64,000 nucleotides of DNA from CAVQBJ01 sp963724405 (GCA_963724405.1 CAVRUQ010000006.1:1-64000), one strand, 5' to 3'. Shown: positions 19,327 to 27,815, counted from the stretch's first letter. Translations and numbers: made by a program. The notes: generated by a model from the letters alone, not told the origin.

Positions 19327-19567
19327 GATCAGCCGCCAGTCCACGCGGCAGCTAGTAGGCTGGGCACGAGGCGACGGTGACGGCGAAGCCGTGCTGGTCG
19401 CGGTTTCCGCAGCGGACCGAGCTTGCCCCAATCGAGCAGGTCACCCAGAGCCAGACCACCGACACTAGGTGGCCGTTGGCCACGGCGGCGTTGAAGGCCA
19501 GTGAGCGGGAGGCTTTCGACGCGACCCCGCGCGTCGCTGAGGAAGAAGGGGTCGGTGACGACCACGC

Positions 19568-20191
19568 TCAGCCGAGATTCCAGTAGCCGTGCGTGCCGGC
19601 CAGGCAGGCGTGCAGGTCGGTCGCCGGACGGGGAACGGTCAGCCGGAAGCAGCGGTAGACCTCGCGGCCAAAGAAACGGCCGGGGCTGGACAGCGTGATC
19701 GAGGCGCGCGTCTTGATCCTCCTGCCCTGCGCCTGGTCGGGGATGCCATTGCTCGCGCTGCTGATGCCTGTCGCCTTCGCGATGCTCGAGCCCCAGTTCC
19801 TCCATCGCAGATGATCGATGTCCCATGAGCCGTCGGCGAACAGGAAGATCGTCGAAGGGCGGATGACCTCGGGCTCCGGCGTCTGGCCCGGAGCGCGAAG
19901 AGTGGCGGCGACACTGCCCCAGAAGTAGATCGGCTGCGGAATCGAGGCTCGGGCCGCGGCCGGCGGGCCCAGTCCGAGCGCGATGGCGGCGCCCAGGGCG
20001 AGTCGAGTGAGGCGCCGGCCCACTGCCGCCTGACGCCCACCGCATGCGGATGTGGGCGCTGCGGCGCCGTCGGCGTCCACCCCGGTGAGCCGCGGGCCGC
20101 CGCGGTGTGCAGCACGCGGGCGTGGCGTCTGCGCTGCCGACAGGCGAGGCGGCCGAGAGCGATGCACGGGCTCGGTGGCGTACCTGGTCAT
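19568..20191 (-). CDS. Exported hypothetical protein
   Basis: 207 residues. AAGGAG lies 6 nt before ATG 20191. A long, basic, Pro-rich N-terminus of about 65 residues precedes a hydrophobic segment (RLALGAAIALGLGPPAAARA), a signal-peptide-like or single-anchor arrangement. The mature part has no family I recognise; it contains IFLFADGSWDIDHLRWRNWG and two late Cys (YRCFRL, HACLAG). A copy of the island's shared upstream motif lies 84 bp before the start. Confidence 0.6.
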   Translation of the reverse strand: MTRYATEPVHRSRPPRLSAAQTPRPRAAHRGGPRLTGVDADGAAAPTSACGGRQAAVGRRLTRLALGAAIALGLGPPAAARASIPQPIYFWGSVAATLRAPGQTPEPEVIRPSTIFLFADGSWDIDHLRWRNWGSSIAKATGISSASNGIPDQAQGRRIKTRASITLSSPGRFFGREVYRCFRLTVPRPATDLHACLAGTHGYWNLG

Positions 20192-20253
20192 CTCACGCTC
20201 CTTGGGCAGTCGTGTTTTGGGGTAACCGCAGAATGACGCGTGAAAGCAACATC

Positions 20254-20287
20254 GGCCATCCAGCCGAGGTGTAGTCCTGTGTTACCT
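20254..20287 (-). promoter_or_regulatory. Shared island motif, copy M3
   Basis: On the minus strand: GGTAAC, 5 nt, ACTACACCTCGG, then CTGGATGGCC. It has the same internal spacing as copies M1, M2 and M4, and its CTACACC core starts 84 bp before ATG 20191. The rest of the 233-bp gap between the two exported-protein genes shows nothing else. Confidence 0.5.
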
Positions 20288-20424
20288 GCGCGGGTGGTGG
20301 CGATCGGAAGCTCGGGAGCGCTCCAGAGGAATCCCGCCCAACGCGGTCGCCGCGTCAGCTGTACCTTGGGTGCGGCGCCATCAAGGACGTTCCTATAGAT
20401 GCCAAGCGGAGCATCCTGCCCCGC

Positions 20425-20871
20425 TCAGCGCTGGTTGCACTGGAGTGAGGTCGAGAAGCCCAGGTTTCGCCGGTCCGTCGCCGGCATAACGCACCATTCC
20501 CCCGACGTCCCGACGCTGGCGAACCGCCACGAGTGGCGAACCTTGTGGACAATCGCCGTGGCGTAGTCTGGCCCGCCAGCCACCGCTATTGCGACCGTCG
20601 CCGACGCCCACGGCCCGACGGTCGACACGCGGATGTTGCTGACGTGCACCCGCGAGTTCCCAGCATGAGGCGCCGTGGCAGCCGCCGCAGCGATGGCCCG
20701 TCCCTCAGTCGCGGTTGGATGTCGCCACGCCAGCGCCGGCGCGGTGAGTGCGACGGCCAGCGCCAGGCTCGTGAGGGCGAGCGCCACCACGCGGCGGCCC
20801 TCTCGGCGCGTGAGCCGAGATGTGAACCGGAGCCCTGCTGCGCTGCGGGCTCTGGCCTCGGCGCTGAACAC
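20425..20871 (-). CDS. Exported hypothetical protein
   Basis: 148 residues. A signal peptide (RRVVALALTSLALAVALTAPALA) ends near residue 48 with an Ala-x-Ala site. The mature domain of about 100 residues starts WRHPTATEGRAIAAAA and holds two Cys (EWCVMP, LQCNQR) that could form a disulfide. The pattern, including a VSNIRVSTVGPWASA strand, recalls small secreted actinobacterial proteins of unknown function. No family is assigned. Confidence 0.6.
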   Translation of the reverse strand: MFSAEARARSAAGLRFTSRLTRREGRRVVALALTSLALAVALTAPALAWRHPTATEGRAIAAAAATAPHAGNSRVHVSNIRVSTVGPWASATVAIAVAGGPDYATAIVHKVRHSWRFASVGTSGEWCVMPATDRRNLGFSTSLQCNQR

Positions 20872-21115
20872 GCCGCGAATCTAGCCTCGCGGCCATCTCG
20901 CGTCAACCGCTCCCGGTCCGAAATCCATTGATCGGGCGAGCCCGGCGGCGTCAGTCAGTGGTGAGCAGACCGAGCTTTGTGGCGCGGGGGTTTCCTGGCG
21001 CTAGCCGCGCAGCCTGATAGAGGCGACCGGCGACGGCACGGTGCGTGGCACGAGGCGCCATGTGCTTGCCGCGGAGGCCCTCGGCGGGTCCCGGAGGATC
21101 TAGGCGCGTGCCGCC

Positions 21116-21147
21116 CGGTAACCCTGGTCTACACCTTGGGGGCCTGG
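21116..21147 (+). promoter_or_regulatory. Shared island motif, copy M1
   Basis: CGGTAAC, 5 nt, TCTACACCTTGGG, then GGCCTGG. The 13-mer TCTACACCTTGGG begins exactly 79 bp before ATG 21207. The rest of the 335-bp gap (20872-21206) has no supported gene; the minus strand ends with an LAPGNPRA-type TPR-like scrap that may be a gene remnant. Confidence 0.55.
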
Positions 21148-21206
21148 TTTGAGCGCTCGCCCGGGCAGATCCTTGCGGCGAACCGAACCCACAAGGAGAT
21201 GCCGAG

Positions 21207-23006
21207 ATGACCGCAGACAGATCGCCCCACCTGATGATGCGGGTGCTGCACATGGTCGCGGGTGCGACCGCCGCGCTGCTCACGCTGCTGGTTACCCCCG
21301 CGTTCGGCGCCGCAGAACCGGCCCCGTCTCGCGCGATGTCGCTCGATGCCGCGGTCATGCTCCCGTCGAACGGCACGTGCGTCAGCGACGAGCATCTCGT
21401 GATCGCGCTGCGCAAGGTGGTCCACACAAAGTGGATCGCCATCATCGTGAAGGTCAACGGCAAGCGGGTCAGGGTCGTCATACGCCCCGGCGCCACCTCG
21501 ACGGTGCGTCTCGCCGGACTGCCGAGGGGCCGCTTCGACGTCTCGATCACAGCGCGGATGAGCGGCGGCCGCACGGTGACCGCGAGCAGGACCTACCAGG
21601 CGTGCGTTCCGGCGCCGGTTTGGCCCTCGAACACGCCGGCCCCGAAACCGGCCAGCAGCGCAACCTCGCCGCACAGCCCCGCGCCGCCCAGCGGCGCCAC
21701 TTCGCCCAGCGGCGCCACTTCGCCCGGCAACTCCGCGCCGCCAAGCAGCGTCGCCAGCCCGACACCGCCGCGCACCAGCCCCGCACCGGCGTCGCCGGCC
21801 CCGGCGGTCGTTGCTGCCCAGCCGGGCAGCTACACGATCGGGGACTCGCAGGACTACTCCACCGCCGGCCTGTACGTGTCCGCGGCCGGCACCGCCGTGC
21901 AGGACATCGACGTCCCGACCAAGCTCGGATGCACCGGCGGCAGCACGACCGTCGACCGGCTGTACCTCGCCAGCGTGACGATCGGCAGCGATGGCTCGGT
22001 CACCGCGACCGGCACGCAGGCCGGATTGTGGAACGGATCGCCGGCCACGTTCACATACACGTTCAGCGGCAACTTCCAGGGCACGACCGCCGTCGGCAGC
22101 TACCGCGAGGACCTCACCTACAACGACGGCACGACCCACGTGTGCACGACCAACGACCAGACCTGGTCGGCGACACGCGACACCCAGGGGCCACAGACCT
22201 ACTCGCCGCCGGCCGCCGGCAGCTACACCATCGGCGACTCGCAGAACTACTCCACCGCCGGACTCTACGTGTCCGCGGGCGGCTCGGCTCTGCAGGACAT
22301 CGACATCCCGACCAAGCTCGGATGCAGCGGCGGCAGCACGACCGTCGACCGCCTCTATCTGGCCAGCGTGACGATCGACAACGACGGCTCGTTCTCCGCG
22401 ACCGGCACACAGGCCGGATTGTGGAACGGATCGCCGGCCACGTTCACGTACACGTTCAGCGGCCACCTGCACGGTCTCACCAGCTCGGGCGTACAGCGCG
22501 CGGGCGGCAGCTACCGCGAGGACCTCACCTACAACGACGGCACGACCCACGTGTGCACGACCAACGACCAGACCTGGTCGGCGACACGCGACACCCAGGG
22601 GCCACAGACCTACTCGCCGCCGGCCGCCGGCAGCTACAACATCGGAGACTCGCAGGACTACTCGGTCGCGTCGTTCTCGGTGTCCGCCGGCGGCACCGAG
22701 ATCGAGAACGTGAGCATCCCGACCAAGCTCGGATGCACAAACGGAAAGTCCACCACCGATCGCGTCATGGTGGCGAGCGTGCCGATCTCCCGCGACGGAT
22801 CGCTCGGCGCTACCGCCAGCCAAACAGGCATGCTGAACGGATCCGCGGTGACGTTCAGCTACACGCTCAGCGGCCAATTCCACGGCCTCACCAGCAACGG
22901 CGTGCAGCGCGCGGCTGGCATGTATCGCGAGGACATCACCTACGACGACGGATCTGGCGTCAGCTGCACCACCAACGACCAGACCTGGTGGGCAACGCAC
23001 TCCTGA
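21207..23006 (+). CDS. Secreted protein with three tandem about 130-residue repeats
   Basis: 599 residues, AAGGAG 9 nt before ATG 21207. A signal peptide (about 10-35) is followed by a beta-rich domain with two Cys (NGTCVSD, YQACVP; about 45-132) and a Ser/Pro/Ala linker (about 135-205). Three repeats each open with GSYxIGDSQ(D/N)YS and end with CTTNDQTW(S/W)AT. Each repeat has paired Cys (KLGC and VxCTTN). Repeats 1 and 2 share a 134-bp identical block, so the duplication is recent; repeat 3 is more diverged. The repeated unit is not one I recognise; a cell-surface beta-sandwich is inferred. A hairpin follows the stop. Confidence 0.8.
   Translation: MTADRSPHLMMRVLHMVAGATAALLTLLVTPAFGAAEPAPSRAMSLDAAVMLPSNGTCVSDEHLVIALRKVVHTKWIAIIVKVNGKRVRVVIRPGATSTVRLAGLPRGRFDVSITARMSGGRTVTASRTYQACVPAPVWPSNTPAPKPASSATSPHSPAPPSGATSPSGATSPGNSAPPSSVASPTPPRTSPAPASPAPAVVAAQPGSYTIGDSQDYSTAGLYVSAAGTAVQDIDVPTKLGCTGGSTTVDRLYLASVTIGSDGSVTATGTQAGLWNGSPATFTYTFSGNFQGTTAVGSYREDLTYNDGTTHVCTTNDQTWSATRDTQGPQTYSPPAAGSYTIGDSQNYSTAGLYVSAGGSALQDIDIPTKLGCSGGSTTVDRLYLASVTIDNDGSFSATGTQAGLWNGSPATFTYTFSGHLHGLTSSGVQRAGGSYREDLTYNDGTTHVCTTNDQTWSATRDTQGPQTYSPPAAGSYNIGDSQDYSVASFSVSAGGTEIENVSIPTKLGCTNGKSTTDRVMVASVPISRDGSLGATASQTGMLNGSAVTFSYTLSGQFHGLTSNGVQRAAGMYREDITYDDGSGVSCTTNDQTWWATHS
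22094..22638 (+). repeat. Exact 134-bp direct repeat inside the secreted protein gene
   Basis: Bases 22094-22227 and 22505-22638 are identical, 411 bp (137 codons) apart, in frame. The unit covers the end of one protein repeat and the start of the next. Identity at third positions implies recent duplication or gene conversion. Confidence 0.85.
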
Positions 23007-23031
23007 CACCGCGCAACCGCTGACCCGCAGA

Positions 23032-23060
23032 CGTCGCGGCCGCCCTGAGCGGCCGCGACG
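23032..23060 (+). terminator. 12-bp hairpin after the repeat-protein gene
   Basis: CGTCGCGGCCGC pairs perfectly with GCGGCCGCGACG around a 5-nt loop, 25 bp past the stop codon. There is no T-tract, as is common in high-GC actinobacteria. Confidence 0.65.
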
Positions 23061-23159
23061 GTGTCGTGCAGCACAATCCCCAGCGCTTGAAGAAGCGATC
23101 GCCGCGATCGATCACCCGCTGTCTGCGCGGGCGGCGCGCTTATCGTTGCGACACACATG

Positions 23160-23466
23160 CTCGATTGCGCACCCGCTTCGAGCTCGAGTCGGCCTGGCGG
23201 CCTCGATCGAATGCCCCAACGTCATCCCGGTCTGCGAGGCCGGTGACGATGACGGGCGGCCGTTTCATCTCGATGCGCCTGGTCGACGGAACCGACCTGG
23301 CGCAGCCGATCGAGCACGTCGGGCCGCTGCGGCCTGCACGCACCGCTCAAACTCGATCGGGCAGCTCGCCGCGGCGCTGGGCGCGGCACACGCCCACGGT
23401 CTCGTGCACCGCGACGCCAAGCCCGAGAACGTGCTGCCCACGCGTGATGAGCCCGATCACGTCTAC
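23160..23466 (+). pseudogene. Ser/Thr kinase domain fragment, multiply frameshifted
   Basis: Pieces of a Hanks kinase appear in successive frames: RTRFELES, then LAASIECPNVIPVCEAGDDDG, then FISMRLVDGTDLAQ, then QLAAALGAAHAHGLVHRDAKPENVL. All align in order with the kinase at 17227-19326 (FELESRLAASIEHPNVIPV, HGLVHRDVKPANVLL). The N-lobe, activation loop and C-lobe are missing and the catalytic HRDxK has become HRDAK. It is a decayed paralogue lying convergent to the FHA gene. Confidence 0.8.
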
Positions 23467-23484
23467 CGGCCGCGGAGTCAGTGC

Positions 23485-24189
23485 TCAGCGCAGGTCGCGC
23501 TCGGAGATAACCCCGAACTGCAGCACGCACTCGGCGAGCTTGGCGCGCTTCTCGTTCTGCGGCACGTCGGTGAGCTCAAAGTTGGCGAACAGCCGGCGCA
23601 GGTGCATCTTCACGGCGTCGATGCTGAGGAAGACCTCTTCGGCGATCTGCTGGTTGGAGGCCGGCGTGGCGAAGCTGCCTCCGTCGAGATATGGACGGCA
23701 CATCGCGATGAGCACCCGGCGCTGGGTGTCGGTCAGCTGCACCGGCGCGGGGCCGCCGCCCGCAGCCGCGGTCTCCATGATCTCGGACTCCCGCCCCGCC
23801 CGGTAGACGAGCACCGTACGCCCGATGCGGATGCGGTCGCCGTCGCGCAGCCGCTGGCGACCGTTGACACGCTGGCCGTTGATGAAGGTGCCGTTGCGCG
23901 ACAGCCCGTCGTCGACGATCGTCCATTCGCCGCCGAGCCCTTGGAGCTCGGCATGCAGCCCGGAGACCTCGGGGTCCCAGGCAATTGGGAGGTCCAGCTC
24001 CGGTCGGCGCCCGATCGTGAGAACCCGCCCGCCGCGACCGGGCGAGAACAGGCCGAGCCGCGTGTCGCCATCCCTAAAGGCCAGGAACGGCTCGCCGGCA
24101 CGCTCGGCTGCGAGCAGGTCCTTCAAATCGCTCGGCGCGATCGAGTGCGGAGCGAGCGGATCATCGTCCCTGCGGACCTGGAGTGCCAT
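23485..24189 (-). CDS. FHA-domain protein with C-terminal HTH-like region
   Basis: 234 residues. The FHA domain (about 55-130) has IGRRPELDLPI, EVSGLHAEL and LSRNGTFINGQR. The phosphothreonine-contacting Arg, Ser and Asn positions are present, although the usual SRxH reads SGLH. A C-terminal region (about 150-225) with TDTQRRVLIAMCRPY and SNQQIAEEVFLSIDAVKMHLRRLF resembles a LuxR/winged-helix DNA-binding domain. It is probably a phospho-dependent transcription factor downstream of a Ser/Thr kinase; the CHASE2 kinase 4 kb away is the natural partner (inference). ATG 24189. Confidence 0.85.
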   Translation of the reverse strand: MALQVRRDDDPLAPHSIAPSDLKDLLAAERAGEPFLAFRDGDTRLGLFSPGRGGRVLTIGRRPELDLPIAWDPEVSGLHAELQGLGGEWTIVDDGLSRNGTFINGQRVNGRQRLRDGDRIRIGRTVLVYRAGRESEIMETAAAGGGPAPVQLTDTQRRVLIAMCRPYLDGGSFATPASNQQIAEEVFLSIDAVKMHLRRLFANFELTDVPQNEKRAKLAECVLQFGVISERDLR

Positions 24190-24433
24190 TGGCGTCGTTC
24201 GCCACCTTGCTTGAGATTTGAGCGCTCGCGCTGGCGGTCAAGGATGCCAGAACGTGTTCCCCGCTTCCAGCGTGCCCGCGCTCAGCGGACGAGCGCGGCG
24301 GGCGCACACGAACGTTGCGCAGCGCAGTCCGCCGTGCTGGGCCGCGATGTGCATGAGGGTGCCCTGCGTGCTTTGTATGGCGGCGCCTCCTGTGGTCGTG
24401 CGGACCTCTGCTACCCCGCGCCAGACGTGCAAT

Positions 24434-24467
24434 CGGTAACGCGGGAATACACCTCGGGTGGATGGCT
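24434..24467 (+). promoter_or_regulatory. Shared island motif, copy M4
   Basis: CGGTAAC, 5 nt, AATACACCTCGGG, then TGGATGGC. It lies 81 bp before ATG 24527 and about 250 bp before the large secreted-protein gene. Outside the motif the 337-bp gap 24190-24526 shows nothing recognisable. Confidence 0.5.
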
Positions 24468-24526
24468 ATCCGCTCGCCCAGCATGCATCCTCGATGCCTA
24501 AGGCCGACTGACGACGAGGACCCGAG

Positions 24527-24703
24527 ATGATCCCGACCCCAACCGAGCGGTGCCTTGACCGCGACCACTCGCGCCCAATAGCCTCTGCGCCGCGACTTGC
24601 CGCATGGCCGAGGCGGGATGAGTCGTGTCGCTCGGCCACAAGTCGGGAGTGCGAGCTGGCGCGCGTCCCGGGTGACGCCCCGCAATGGGAGCCCCTCTGG
24701 TGA
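24527..24703 (+). CDS. Possible 58-residue leader ORF
   Basis: ATG 24527 is preceded by GAGGA at suitable spacing and by motif copy M4 at 81 bp, the same arrangement as the other motif-bearing genes. The frame ends TGG TGA at 24701-24703, so the stop overlaps GTG 24700 of the next gene as GTGA. The peptide (MIPTPTERCLDRD...) has no signal or family. It may be a translated leader coupled to the secreted protein, or a chance ORF. Confidence 0.3.
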   Translation: MIPTPTERCLDRDHSRPIASAPRLAAWPRRDESCRSATSRECELARVPGDAPQWEPLW

Positions 24704-27099
24704 TTAGCCGACCCGCAACGCCCATCAGCCCGACACGCCCTGACCGCCGCGCATCCGCCGGGCCACGTGGCCGAGCGTCGACGCGCGGGATCGTCCTTGC
24801 CGCAATGGTCTTGGCGGCCGTCATGCTGTCGCCGGCAGGCGCATTCGGCGCGTCCGCGTCCTGGACATCCCAACCCACGCCCGGTCCGAGTGGACCAGCC
24901 GAGAGCGCGCTCACCAGCGTGTCGTGCGTGTCAGCGGTCTGGTGCATGGCCGTCGGCAGGTCCGACGATGGGTTGAACAGTGACGACCTGCTGACAAACC
25001 CGGGCTCGTTCTCAGAGAACTGGAACGGCTCTGCGTGGACGGTCGTGCCGACCGCGCCTTCGGCGGGTGCCAACCCGGGCCTCAATTCGATCGCGTGCGC
25101 TTCGCCGACGTTCTGCGTCGCCGTCGGCGAGACGCAGTCTGCTGGGGGCGGCATATTCGACATCGACTATGCGGGGTCCGGCCAGGCGCTGGTGGAGACG
25201 TGGAACGGGGTGGCCTGGACGGTCCGGGCGAACCCGGCGGGACCGAGTAGCGCGCTGTTCGGCGTCTCGTGTTCGTCGGCGTCGTTCTGCGTCGCGGTCG
25301 GCTCGCGCGGCGGCGGGAACGTCGCGAGCGCGAATCTGGTCGAAGCGTGGGACGGTGCCGGTTGGCGGATCCAATCCGCACCGACCGTCGGATACGGCCA
25401 GGGGCTGACCGCGGTCTCGTGCTCCGGCGCGACCGCGTGCACCGCGGTGGGCTCCTTCAACAGGAACAGGACCGGGATCGGGCTGGACGTGCCTCTCGCC
25501 GAGCGCTGGAGCGGGCGCGCCTGGACGTTGGAGCGCCCACCTCCGGAGAACGTGCGTGTCAACGGCAAGCTGCTCACCAACGACACCGACCTGACGGGTG
25601 TCTCGTGCACATCGCCCTCGTTCTGCATGGCATCCGGAGCCGCGCAGCGGGCCCAGAACGGTGACGCCTTCGGAGCCTACGCAACGCGCTGGGACGGGAA
25701 CCGCTGGACGTCGGCGATCGCGGGGCTGCCGCACAACAGCCCGTTCTGGGGAATCTCCTGTCTGTCGAGCGCGTACTGCCTGGCGGTGGGCCAGTTCGAC
25801 AGCGGCGTCTTCCCGCCGCCCGGCTCCACCCAGCCGCTCGTCGAGGGCTGGAACGGCGAGCAATGGGGTCGGATGGCGCTCCCGCACGTCGCGCCGCTCC
25901 CCGGGGCATCCTGGGCCTTTCCCGACGCAGCCGACCCGGTGCTCACCGGGATCTCCTGCGTGGCCGGCGTCTGCACGGCAGTAGGCGACCAGGCCAACGG
26001 CACTGACAGCGCGCCCCTCGCCCTCCGCGAGTCTGGCACGCCGCTGCCGCCACCGCCCCCACCCCCACCGGTCTACGGCCGCACGGCCGACGCGCAGACC
26101 GTGTCCGGCACGGTGCTCGTGAAGGAGCCTGGATCGAAGCAGTTCGTCTCTCTGAGCTCGGCTACCTCCGTGCCGCTTGGCTCGGTCATCGACACCACCA
26201 ACGGCACGGTGCGGCTCACCACGGCAGCCGACACCCACGGCCACACGCAGACCGGCCTCTTCTACAGCGGGCCCTTCCGCGTTACGCAGACGAAGGGCCC
26301 CCCGGCTCGGCGCGGCGGACCCAGGCCCGTCCCCACGGTGCTCACGCTCGTCGGCGCGCCGAGCGGCTGCGGAGGCGCCGCGGCGGCGGCAAACAGGCCC
26401 AAGAAGATGGTCTCGCTCTGGGGAAACACGCGCGGCAACTATTCGATTCACTCGCCCGACGTCGACGCCGGCTCGCGCGACCCCAAGTGGCTCGTCGAAG
26501 AGACGTGCACCGGCACGCTCATCAAGGTCGTCAGCGGCGTCGTCGACGTGCTCGATCTCCACACGCACAAGACCACCACGCTCCGGGCCGGAGGCAGCTT
26601 CTTCGCCGCTGCGACGCCTACGCAGCCGACGAAGCCCGCCGTCGCCAGATGCACCAGCGGCCAACTCACGGCCCGCCCGGGCCAACTGTCGGCCGCGACC
26701 GGCCACGTCATCGATGCGTTCTCGCTCGTGAACCGCAGCGACAGGACGTGCACGCTGTATGGCTACCCGAAGGTGCAGATGCTCAACGCCCACGGCGCTC
26801 CGATGGCGACTCATGCGATCGAGGTGCCACCTGGGTCCGTCACGTTTTTCGGAAAGGTCGGCCCTGAGCAGGTCGTGACGCTGAGCCCCGGCCGGAAGGC
26901 CTGGTTCTGGCTGATATTCGAGCAGCCCAGCTTCTTCCCGGGGGGATGCCCGACATCCAGCGCTCTGCGCATCACGCCGAGCGGAACCGGGCGTGGGCTG
27001 ACCCTGACCGGTTCGGCGGGAAGGCTCTCGACAAGATTACAGGGGTGCAGCAGCTTTGACATCACGCCGCTTGCTGGGGCCGGGCCTCGCTTCCCATAG
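24700..27099 (+). CDS. Large secreted protein: propeller-like repeats, FecR-like segment, DUF4232-like domain
   Basis: 799 residues from GTG 24700 (GGAG 9 nt upstream, GTGA overlap with a small ORF); ATG 24685 is the alternative. A signal peptide (RGIVLAAMVLAAVMLSPAGAFG) leads to six or seven repeats of the type SVSCxSxxxCxAVG...WNGxxW (about 55-440), a beta-propeller-like Cys-paired repeat common in actinobacteria. After a Pro-run (PPPPPPPP) comes a FecR-like segment (about 455-600; GSVIDTTNGTVRLTTAADTHG). The C-terminal domain starts CTSGQLTARPG and has FSLVNRSDRTCTLYGYP, the DUF4232 pattern. It is probably surface-exposed or released; function unknown. Confidence 0.8.
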   Translation: MISRPATPISPTRPDRRASAGPRGRASTRGIVLAAMVLAAVMLSPAGAFGASASWTSQPTPGPSGPAESALTSVSCVSAVWCMAVGRSDDGLNSDDLLTNPGSFSENWNGSAWTVVPTAPSAGANPGLNSIACASPTFCVAVGETQSAGGGIFDIDYAGSGQALVETWNGVAWTVRANPAGPSSALFGVSCSSASFCVAVGSRGGGNVASANLVEAWDGAGWRIQSAPTVGYGQGLTAVSCSGATACTAVGSFNRNRTGIGLDVPLAERWSGRAWTLERPPPENVRVNGKLLTNDTDLTGVSCTSPSFCMASGAAQRAQNGDAFGAYATRWDGNRWTSAIAGLPHNSPFWGISCLSSAYCLAVGQFDSGVFPPPGSTQPLVEGWNGEQWGRMALPHVAPLPGASWAFPDAADPVLTGISCVAGVCTAVGDQANGTDSAPLALRESGTPLPPPPPPPPVYGRTADAQTVSGTVLVKEPGSKQFVSLSSATSVPLGSVIDTTNGTVRLTTAADTHGHTQTGLFYSGPFRVTQTKGPPARRGGPRPVPTVLTLVGAPSGCGGAAAAANRPKKMVSLWGNTRGNYSIHSPDVDAGSRDPKWLVEETCTGTLIKVVSGVVDVLDLHTHKTTTLRAGGSFFAAATPTQPTKPAVARCTSGQLTARPGQLSAATGHVIDAFSLVNRSDRTCTLYGYPKVQMLNAHGAPMATHAIEVPPGSVTFFGKVGPEQVVTLSPGRKAWFWLIFEQPSFFPGGCPTSSALRITPSGTGRGLTLTGSAGRLSTRLQGCSSFDITPLAGAGPRFP

Positions 27100-27103
27100 C
27101 GCA

Positions 27104-27418
27104 CTACCGCTGCGACGGCCACCGTGGCGACAGGCTGAAAGCCCCCAGCCGAACAGCGCAGCACCCGCTATGGGCCGGCAGCGGACGCGGCGCAGCTTTC
27201 CCTTCACCGGTCAAACCGAAACTAGCTGTGTGAACGTCACGGGCATGCCCCCCGACATCGGGCCCAGCCCGGATCGATCCAGCCCGTGACCGGGCGCTGG
27301 CACTAGGCTGAACTTGAAGGTGGGTCGAGCCGCAGGAGCGGGCTGCGGTCGCTGGCGAAGCCGTGATCGCGGCTAGTGCGCCAACGAGAACAGCAACGAT
27401 GGTCAGTCGCGTCTGCAT
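27104..27418 (-). CDS. Possible small secreted protein
   Basis: From ATG 27418 the frame encodes MQTRLTIVAVLVGALAAITASPATA, a clean signal peptide, followed by ARSCGS. An AAGGGCGG word sits at Shine-Dalgarno distance. The remaining 75 residues are basic and low-complexity (ASARSRAGSIRAG), which suggests the frame is lost after about residue 35. A real gene that is frameshifted is as likely as an intact one. The 27419-27781 stretch shows no gene. Confidence 0.35.
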   Translation of the reverse strand: MQTRLTIVAVLVGALAAITASPATAARSCGSTHLQVQPSASARSRAGSIRAGPDVGGHARDVHTASFGLTGEGKAAPRPLPAHSGCCAVRLGAFSLSPRWPSQR

Positions 27419-27781
27419 CCCATGTCCGCCCTTACTCGCGTTCTCCGACACGGTGTCCGCCGACTCCCCAAAAATACCCCAGCGAGTCCGCAACGGACGC
27501 GTCGCGGCCCAGGGCTGGCGCGTGCCGTTTCCACGCCGGCGAACGCACGAGCGACGCCCAAGCGCAACTGGACACGCTGCGGCGTGAGGATCGCGCAGGC
27601 GCGCTCATAGCCCGCACTGACAGCGATCAGCGACACCCGGTTCCCGCGCCAGCGCTCGCTGCCCGCCCCGCGGTCGGCGCTCCGACCGCGATAGCCGCGA
27701 CAAACCGCCACTGCAGTCGGTGCCGAGATGGTTGAGAGCCTGGGTCGCCCGCGAGCCCGCCCACGGTGTCCCAACCGGCCG

Positions 27782-27815
27782 CGGTGTCGTCGATCTACAC
27801 CTTGGGTGGGTGGCC
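27782..27815 (+). promoter_or_regulatory. Shared island motif, copy M2
   Basis: CGGTGTC, 5 nt, TCTACACCTTGGG, then TGGGTGGCC. The 13-mer starts exactly 79 bp before ATG 27873, identical to copy M1. Here the outer part is a clear inverted repeat, GGTGT...ACACC, as expected for a dimeric regulator. Confidence 0.55.

Noticed and set aside
20359..20375. A fifth copy of the island motif (GTACCTTGGGTG)
   Set aside because: It lacks the GGTAAC half and the TACACC core, and no start codon lies about 80 bp downstream.
21826..23006. CRISPR array or satellite in the repeated region
   Set aside because: Repeats are 390-410 bp, in frame, and encode similar protein segments; no short-repeat/spacer pattern.
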